A DNA stretch of 19,152 nucleotides, from NCBI GenBank assembly GCA_013362195.1, contig JABFWM010000099.1:1-19152 (forward strand). The letters are read 5' to 3'. Each line of letters begins with the position of its first letter. The stretch's first letter is position 1. This document shows, piece by piece, positions 14,963 through 19,152 of this stretch. Position numbers and translations under genes: made by a program. Source of the stretch: Acidobacteriota bacterium. GTDB taxonomy: Bacteria > Acidobacteriota > Vicinamibacteria > Vicinamibacterales > 2-12-FULL-66-21. Below the pieces are notes generated by a model, which saw nothing but the letters and a program-made list of their open reading frames with translations, ran no database searches and was not told the DNA's origin.

Positions 14963-15031
14963 CACCACGAATGAACAGGGATGGACACCGGAACTCATGA
15001 AGCGCACCACGGATGAACACGGCCGGACACG
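14963..15031 (+). repeat. Two copies of a 27-bp dispersed-type repeat spanning the pyrC start
   Basis: Copies at 14963-14989 and 15005-15031 match at 22 of 27 positions and share CACCACG, ATGAACA and GGACAC. The second copy is inside the pyrC reading frame and encodes its first dozen residues. Sequences of this kind (CCACGGATGAACAC) recur between genes in many bacterial genomes, from memory, with no known function. Confidence 0.7.
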
Positions 15032-16322
15032 CAAGCTGCTGATCAAGGGCGGACGCGTCGTCGATCCGGCAAGCGGGCGCGACGGCGTCATGGACGTGCT
15101 CGTCGACGGCGGCGTGATCGCGCGCGTCGGACGCGATCTGCCGGCCGACGGCGCGGACGTGTTCGAGGCGCAGCGCGACTGGATCGTGGCGCCGGGGCTG
15201 ATCGACATCCACGTGCACCTTCGCGAGCCGGGGCAGGAGCACAAGGAAACGATCGCCACCGGGCTGGCCGCGGCAGTGGCGGGCGGCTTCACGGCGGTCG
15301 CGTGCATGCCGAACACGGACCCGGTCAACGATCATCCCGGCATCACGGAGCTGATGCTGCGGAGGGCGGCGGACGCGAACCTCGCGCGGGTCTATCCGAT
15401 TGGCGCGGTGTCGCTCGGCTCGCGCGGCGAGCAGCTCGCCGAGCTCGGCGCGCAGAAGGCGGCCGGATGCGTCGCGTTCACGGATGACGGGCGTCCGGTG
15501 GCGACGGCCTTGCTCATGCGGCGTGCGCTCGAGTATGCGGGCATGCTCGGCGTGCCGATCATCGACCACTGCGAAGACCCGTCGCTCAAGGGCGACGGCG
15601 TCGCGCACGAGGGGTATCGCGCGGCGGCGATGGGCCTGCGCGGCATTCCCGGGGTCGCCGAGTCGATCATGGTGGAGCGCGACATCGCGCTGGCGGAACT
15701 GACGGGCGGCGCCTTCCACGTCGCGCACATGAGCGCGCGCCAGTCGCTGCGCGCGGTGCGCGATGCGAAGACACGGGGCGAGGCGCGGGTCACGTGCGAG
15801 GTCGCGCCGCATCACTTCGTGCTCACCGACGAATCACTGGAGACGCCGCTCCGATACGATACCAACGTCAAGATGAACCCGCCGCTGCGCGAGGAAGCGG
15901 ATCGTGACGCGATGCTCGAGGGCCTCGCCGACGGCACCGTGGACGTCATTGCCACCGATCATGCGCCGCATCATCTCGACGAGAAGCTGGTCGAGTTCGA
16001 CCGCGCGCCCTTCGGCATCGTCGGGCTCGAGACGGCGGTGCCGCTCGTCTTCGATCGGCTCGTCCATGCCGGCCGGATTTCCGTGACGCGCATGATCGAG
16101 CTGCTGTCAGTCAACCCGGCGCGCGTGCTGAACCTGCCCGGCGGGTCGCTGAAGGACGGGGCGCCCGCCGACGTGACGGTGCTGGCGCCCGACGCGAAGG
16201 TCACGATTCGGGCCGCGGCGCTGCGATCGAAGTCGAAGAACACGCCGTTCGACGGGTGGACGCTGCGCGGCGGCGTCGCCGCGACGATTGTCGGCGGAAG
16301 CGTGGTGTACCGGAATGAGTAG
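14997..16322 (+). CDS. pyrC: Dihydroorotase
   Basis: Closes carbamoyl aspartate to dihydroorotate, a zinc-dependent cytoplasmic step. The protein is 441 aa, the long class I type. Zinc ligands H72 and H74 lie in DIHVHLREPG, with MPNTDPV (104-110), FTDDGRP (161-167), H191 in IIDHCED, H244 in FHVAHMS, CEVAPHHF, and the catalytic D321 in IATDHAPH. The family core begins at KLLIKGGRVVDPA (residue 13). The first 12 residues, MKRTTDEHGRTR, are encoded by a repeat and look foreign to the family, yet no ATG, GTG or TTG lies closer in frame. The gap to pyrB is 40 bases; the 3' end overlaps pyrE by 8 bases. Confidence 0.95.
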   Translation: MKRTTDEHGRTRKLLIKGGRVVDPASGRDGVMDVLVDGGVIARVGRDLPADGADVFEAQRDWIVAPGLIDIHVHLREPGQEHKETIATGLAAAVAGGFTAVACMPNTDPVNDHPGITELMLRRAADANLARVYPIGAVSLGSRGEQLAELGAQKAAGCVAFTDDGRPVATALLMRRALEYAGMLGVPIIDHCEDPSLKGDGVAHEGYRAAAMGLRGIPGVAESIMVERDIALAELTGGAFHVAHMSARQSLRAVRDAKTRGEARVTCEVAPHHFVLTDESLETPLRYDTNVKMNPPLREEADRDAMLEGLADGTVDVIATDHAPHHLDEKLVEFDRAPFGIVGLETAVPLVFDRLVHAGRISVTRMIELLSVNPARVLNLPGGSLKDGAPADVTVLAPDAKVTIRAAALRSKSKNTPFDGWTLRGGVAATIVGGSVVYRNE

Positions 16323-16935
16323 AGCGGACGATCTGCGCCGGCAGGCGCTCAGGCAGCTGCAGGACTTCGAGGTGCTCATGCGCAACGGGCACTTCGATTA
16401 TGGGAACGGCTATCACGGGCGCGTCTACCTCAATCCGCACCAGTTGTTCCGTCAGCCGTCGACGATCTGGCGCCTCGCGCAGGATCTGCTCGACGTGCTG
16501 CCTGGCGAGCTGCTCGAACGCACCGAAGTGGTCGCCGGTCCCGTCATGGGCGGGGCCCTGCTCGCGCACACCCTCGCCGGCCTGCTCGATGGGCGCCGCG
16601 CGCTGACGCATCCGCCGTGCAGCTTCGCGCCGTTCAGCAGCCGCGGCAGCCACGACTTCTTCCTGCGCGACTTCTACGCACGTGAGATGGAGGGCAAACG
16701 CGTGCTGCTCGCGGACGACGTGCGGAACACCGGGAAGACGTTCGCGAAATGCGCCGCGCTGGTGCGGCAGGCGGGTGGCACCGTCATCGGGACGGTGGAG
16801 ATCTGCGATCGCCTCGAAGCGGTGACGGATCCCGGCGTGCCGAACTTTGCGCTGGCGGAATACAAGGCGCCGGAGAACTATCCGGTCGCGGAGTGCCCGA
16901 TGTGCAAGGCCGGGGAGCCGATCACAAGTTTCTGA
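16315..16935 (+). CDS. pyrE: Orotate phosphoribosyltransferase
   Basis: Joins orotate to PRPP to form OMP. The protein is 206 aa. The PRPP-binding loop is VLLADDVRNTGKT (residues 130-142), with the VAGPVMGGALLA segment (about 73-84) in front of it and the flexible hood region around FYAREMEGKR. The C-terminal CPMCKAGEPIT, with a paired cysteine, occurs in some bacterial and archaeal PyrE proteins. The position after pyrB and pyrC in the same operon, with pyrF, pyrD and pyrK close by, supports PyrE over other phosphoribosyltransferases; the motif alone would not separate them. ATG 16315 lies inside the pyrC end (8-base overlap); the frame extends to 16288, but that start would be deeper in pyrC. 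Confidence 0.82.
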   Translation: MSRADDLRRQALRQLQDFEVLMRNGHFDYGNGYHGRVYLNPHQLFRQPSTIWRLAQDLLDVLPGELLERTEVVAGPVMGGALLAHTLAGLLDGRRALTHPPCSFAPFSSRGSHDFFLRDFYAREMEGKRVLLADDVRNTGKTFAKCAALVRQAGGTVIGTVEICDRLEAVTDPGVPNFALAEYKAPENYPVAECPMCKAGEPITSF

Positions 16936-16942
16936 GCGCGCA

Positions 16943-17884
16943 GTGGCAACTACCCCGGAACGCCCCTCGGTCCTCGCCCCTCGCTCCTCGGTGCTGCGCC
17001 CCCGCCTCGAGGAACTCTACGCAGACTTCAATCGCGAGGACGCGGCCACTGATCCCATCCAGATCGTCCGGCGCTACGGCCATCCACGCGATCAGGAGGT
17101 CGTCGGGTTCTGCGCGGCCGCGCTCGCCTTCGGACGCGTCGGCGGCGTGATCAACACGATCGAGACGCTCGCCGCGATTCTCGGGCCGGCGCCGGCGGCG
17201 TTCGTGCGCCGCTTCGATCCCGCGGCGCCGCATCCGGAGCTGCGGGCGATGGTGCACCGCTGGACGCGCGGCGTCGACATCGCGGCGCTGCTCTGGATCC
17301 TGCGCCAGATGCTCGATCGCGCCGGCACCATGGAAGCGTTCTTCGGAGAGGGCTACCGCGACGATGCCGTCGACATCGGCGACGCGCTGGACAGCTTTTC
17401 GCGGCGCGCGCTGGCGCTGGACGTGCGCGCCGTGTATGGCCGCGTGCCGAAGCGGGCGGGCGTCTGCTACTTCTTTCCGCGTCCGTCGGCGGGCAGCGGC
17501 TGCAAGCGGCTGAATTTGTTCCTGCGCTGGATGGTGCGGCGCGACGGCGTCGATCTCGGCGCCTGGACGACGATCCCGCCATCGAAGCTGATCGTGCCGC
17601 TCGATACGCACGTCATCCGGCTCGGGCGGTGCCTCCGGCTGACGCGCTACACGTCGCCGGGATGGCGGATGGCCGCCGAGATCACGGCGTCCTTGCGCGC
17701 GATCGATCCGATCGATCCGGTGCGCTTTGATTTCTCGTTGTGCCACGTCGGCATGATGAACGCCTGCGGCTACGGCCGCTCGCAGGGAGACGCGCAATGT
17801 CCACTCAGGGGAGTCTGCCGCCCGCGCGCGGGTCGCGCCGCGCGGGGTTCGCGATCGCGCTCGCCATTGCGGCGTTCGTCGTAG
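16943..17884 (+). CDS. TIGR02757 / DUF2400 family protein
   Basis: A protein of 313 aa of a conserved family without established function. Family-like segments are LEELYADFN near the N-terminus, DPIQIVRRY, VGFCAAALAFGRV, KRLNLFLRWMVRRDGVDLG, and LIVPLDTHVIRLGR. The C-terminus has four cysteines (in SLCHVG, NACGYG, QCPLRGVC). The DTHV-R segment followed by a Cys-rich tail resembles the end of endonuclease III-type HhH-GPD glycosylases; that is my inference. The start is uncertain: GTG 16943 follows pyrE by 7 bases, but residues 6-16 come from CCTCG-type repeats, and GTG 16991 (giving MLRPRLEELY) fits the family start better. The 3' end overlaps the next gene by 88 bases, and its last roughly 25 residues are Arg/Ser-rich and probably unconserved. 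Confidence 0.75.
   Translation: MATTPERPSVLAPRSSVLRPRLEELYADFNREDAATDPIQIVRRYGHPRDQEVVGFCAAALAFGRVGGVINTIETLAAILGPAPAAFVRRFDPAAPHPELRAMVHRWTRGVDIAALLWILRQMLDRAGTMEAFFGEGYRDDAVDIGDALDSFSRRALALDVRAVYGRVPKRAGVCYFFPRPSAGSGCKRLNLFLRWMVRRDGVDLGAWTTIPPSKLIVPLDTHVIRLGRCLRLTRYTSPGWRMAAEITASLRAIDPIDPVRFDFSLCHVGMMNACGYGRSQGDAQCPLRGVCRPRAGRAARGSRSRSPLRRSS
16965..16991 (+). repeat. CCTCG-type simple repeat at the start of the DUF2400 gene
   Basis: Short runs CCTCGGTC, CTCGCCCCTCG and CTCCTCGGTG form an imperfect pyrimidine-rich repeat between pyrE and the conserved part of the next gene. If GTG 16943 is used, it encodes PSVLAPRSSVL, which is not family-like. Confidence 0.45.
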
Positions 17885-18339
17885 CGGGCGCGGGGTTCGC
17901 GGCGGGATGGCTGCTGGGCGGCCGCCACGTCACGGTCGCGCAGCGGTCGCCGTCCGGCGAGCTCGTCGCCTACGTCCTCGAGGCGCGCTGCGCGGTCGGC
18001 CGCTGTCAGTCGCTGAAGGTGGGGACGGGCAGCGCCGCGCGGGTGGTGCAGACGCTGAACACGGAGTCGGAAGAGGCGACGGAGATGGCGTGGACGCCCG
18101 ACGGCGGCCGCGTCGGGTTTCTCGTCAACGGTTATCAGCTGCGCGTGTTCGACGCGCACACCGGCCAGAACCTTGGGGCGGTGAGCCTGATCGAGCCGGA
18201 CCGGTCGCCGTCGACGCGGGTCGCCCGGGGCGTGACGTTCTCGAACAACGGCGCCGCGGTGACGTTCGACGACTGCCCCCGCGTCCATTCGGGCTGTCGT
18301 CCTGGCGTCCTGGCGCTGCGGCTGACGAAAGAACGGTGA
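17797..18339 (+). CDS. Membrane-anchored protein with propeller-like repeat
   Basis: A protein of 180 aa. Residues 17-41 are one hydrophobic helix after a basic stretch (RGSRR), so it is an N-terminal anchor or uncleaved signal. Residues 45-175 contain strand patterns seen in TolB/WD40-like propellers: VAQRSPSGELVAYV, AWTPDGGRVGFLV, LRVFDAHTGQNLG and GVTFSNNGAAVTF. This is about three blades, too few for a closed propeller alone. The four cysteines (C65, C70 and two near the end) might form disulfides outside the membrane. No function can be assigned. It starts inside the DUF2400 gene at ATG with CAGGGA upstream. It ends at a TGA supplied by the palindromic repeat that follows; its last residues, ER, are repeat-encoded. 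Confidence 0.65.
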   Translation: MSTQGSLPPARGSRRAGFAIALAIAAFVVAGAGFAAGWLLGGRHVTVAQRSPSGELVAYVLEARCAVGRCQSLKVGTGSAARVVQTLNTESEEATEMAWTPDGGRVGFLVNGYQLRVFDAHTGQNLGAVSLIEPDRSPSTRVARGVTFSNNGAAVTFDDCPRVHSGCRPGVLALRLTKER

Positions 18340-18474
18340 CAGTCACAGTTATCGGGGCGGAACTGTGACTGTCACCGTTCCCTGGCGTCGAACCGTGCGG
18401 TTGCGGGAACTGTGACTGTCACGGTTTCTGGTGCCGAACTGTGCGGTTCTGGGAAAACTGTGACTGTCACCGTT
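18332..18474. repeat. Four copies of a palindrome-centred 19-bp repeat at a convergent junction
   Basis: Copies of AACTGTGACTGTCACCGTT lie at 18361-18379, 18408-18426 (one change) and 18456-18474, with a reversed copy at 18332-18350. Each has the palindrome GTGACTGTCAC at its centre. The forward copies are 47-48 bp apart and their spacers are related too (GTGCGGTT-type). The outermost copies provide the TGA stops of both convergent neighbours, each preceded by the same Glu-Arg codons. Hairpin formation in RNA is likely, so this may also terminate transcription. No gene is seen in 18340-18466. Confidence 0.9.
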
Positions 18475-19152
18475 CCGGGGCCGACACGCGCGTATACACC
18501 GCGAGCGTGTCCGCGACCATCCGATCGGCGCTGAAGCGCTCGCGGACGCGCTGTAACCCCCCGGCCCCCATCACCTGCTGCGCACGTTCGTCGCGCAGCA
18601 GCGCCACGATCGCCCGCGCCAGCGATTCGTGATCCCGCGGCGGCACCAGCACCCCGGTCTGGCCGTCGACCACCACCTCCGGGATCCCGCCCGTCTGCGT
18701 GGCGACGACCGGCTTGCCGCACGCCATCGCATCGAGCAGCGACGTCCCGAGCCCTTCGGTCACCGAACTCATCACGAACACGTCGAACGCCTTGTGGACC
18801 GACAGCACGTCCGGGCGGAACCCCGCGAGGATGACGTGCTTTTCGAGATGGAGATGCCTGATCTGCTGCTCGAGCGACGCGCGCAGCTCGCCTTCCCCCG
18901 CGATGACGAACCGCGCGTCGGGCACCTGCCGCACCACCAGCGCGGCCGCGTCAATCAGGTGCCGCTGCCCCTTGTGCGGCACGAGCGCCGCGACGTTGCC
19001 GACGATCGGCGCGCCGTGCGGCAGCCAGAACTCCGCGTGCAGGTCCGCCGCCGGCGCGGCGTCGGCGCGCCCCGGATCGATCCCCTCGTGCACCGTCACC
19101 GTCCGGTGGTCGGCGACGCCGTCGCCAATCAGCATCCGGCGGATGAACTCCG
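18467..19152 (-). CDS. Glycosyltransferase family 4 (GT-B), 5' partial
   Basis: The C-terminal nucleotide-sugar-binding half of a GT4 enzyme, cut by the window end; the frame continues upstream as EFIRR before the first visible Met at 19135, so that Met is internal. Visible are HEGID, VGNVAALVPHKGQRHLIDA (the start of the GT-B C-domain), FVIAGEGELR, ILAGFRPDV, and the donor-site EGLGTSLLDAMACGKPVVAT with the EX7E-type acidic residue, followed by GGIPEVV and GVLVPPRD. It would transfer a sugar from an activated nucleotide in the cytoplasm, probably for cell-surface glycans; neither donor nor acceptor can be read. Its stop codon, and the ER before it, come from the last copy of the palindromic repeat. 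Confidence 0.9.
   Translation of the reverse strand, partial: EFIRRMLIGDGVADHRTVTVHEGIDPGRADAAPAADLHAEFWLPHGAPIVGNVAALVPHKGQRHLIDAAALVVRQVPDARFVIAGEGELRASLEQQIRHLHLEKHVILAGFRPDVLSVHKAFDVFVMSSVTEGLGTSLLDAMACGKPVVATQTGGIPEVVVDGQTGVLVPPRDHESLARAIVALLRDERAQQVMGAGGLQRVRERFSADRMVADTLAVYTRVSAPER

Noticed and set aside
13921..15000. 359-aa plus-strand frame with AAGGAGG 3 bases before its ATG
   Set aside because: It overlaps pyrB completely in another frame and encodes Arg-rich sequence with no family resemblance. The Shine-Dalgarno-like sequence is the codons for Lys-Glu-Asp in the pyrR C-terminus.
18332..18474. CRISPR array
   Set aside because: There are only four 19-bp units, one is reversed, the spacers are related to each other, and no cas genes are present.

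Overview
The window is GC-rich, densely coded bacterial chromosome. Genes are short-spaced, often overlap by 1-8 bases, and use ATG and GTG starts. An outer-membrane Pal lipoprotein with a lipobox indicates a diderm. PyrR-type control of the pyrimidine genes, a class 1B PyrD/PyrK pair, a LysW-like carrier, a receiver-PilZ protein and several kinds of short repeat at gene borders would fit an Acidobacteriota genome (Vicinamibacteria-like). That placement is inference; no rRNA or other phylogenetic marker is present.

Layout. 1-1391: the 3' two thirds of a Zn/Cd/Pb-type P1B ATPase. 1390-1682: an array of about 39 heptamers in two opposed arms, filling the space up to a convergent receiver-PilZ gene (1681-2385, minus). 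2626-3746: a LysW-like carrier protein with a very acidic tail, overlapping by 4 bases a LarE-type sulfur-insertion enzyme. 3798-6002: a GT-C-type membrane glycosyltransferase, convergent with a SAM methyltransferase (6009-6740). 6792-7364: a Pal/OmpA lipoprotein.

7468-16935 is a de novo pyrimidine locus in two divergent halves. pyrK-pyrD-pyrF lie on the minus strand (10029 to 7468) and pyrR-pyrB-pyrC-pyrE on the plus strand (13485 to 16935). Between them are a membrane-anchored alkaline-phosphatase-fold protein that has lost catalytic residues (10100-11839) and a secreted protein of unknown function (12056-13372). Together the pyr genes cover carbamoyl-aspartate to UMP; carbamoyl-phosphate synthase is not in the window. 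The plus-strand half is preceded by a clear PyrR-binding RNA hairpin that contains the pyrR ribosome binding site, which implies translational autoregulation. pyrR itself carries an in-frame amber codon where its relatives have Glu, and the rest of the protein follows intact in frame.

16943-19152: a TIGR02757/DUF2400 protein, a small membrane-anchored protein with propeller-like repeats, a cluster of four palindromic repeats that supplies the stop codons of both convergent neighbours, and a GT4 glycosyltransferase cut by the window end.

Most noteworthy: the LysW-like/LarE pair, a possible undescribed carrier-plus-sulfur-transferase system; the PyrR RNA switch coupled to an amber-interrupted pyrR; repeats that sit exactly at gene ends and form stop codons; and three genes with a -10-like box exactly 6 bases before the start codon, suggesting leaderless transcripts.
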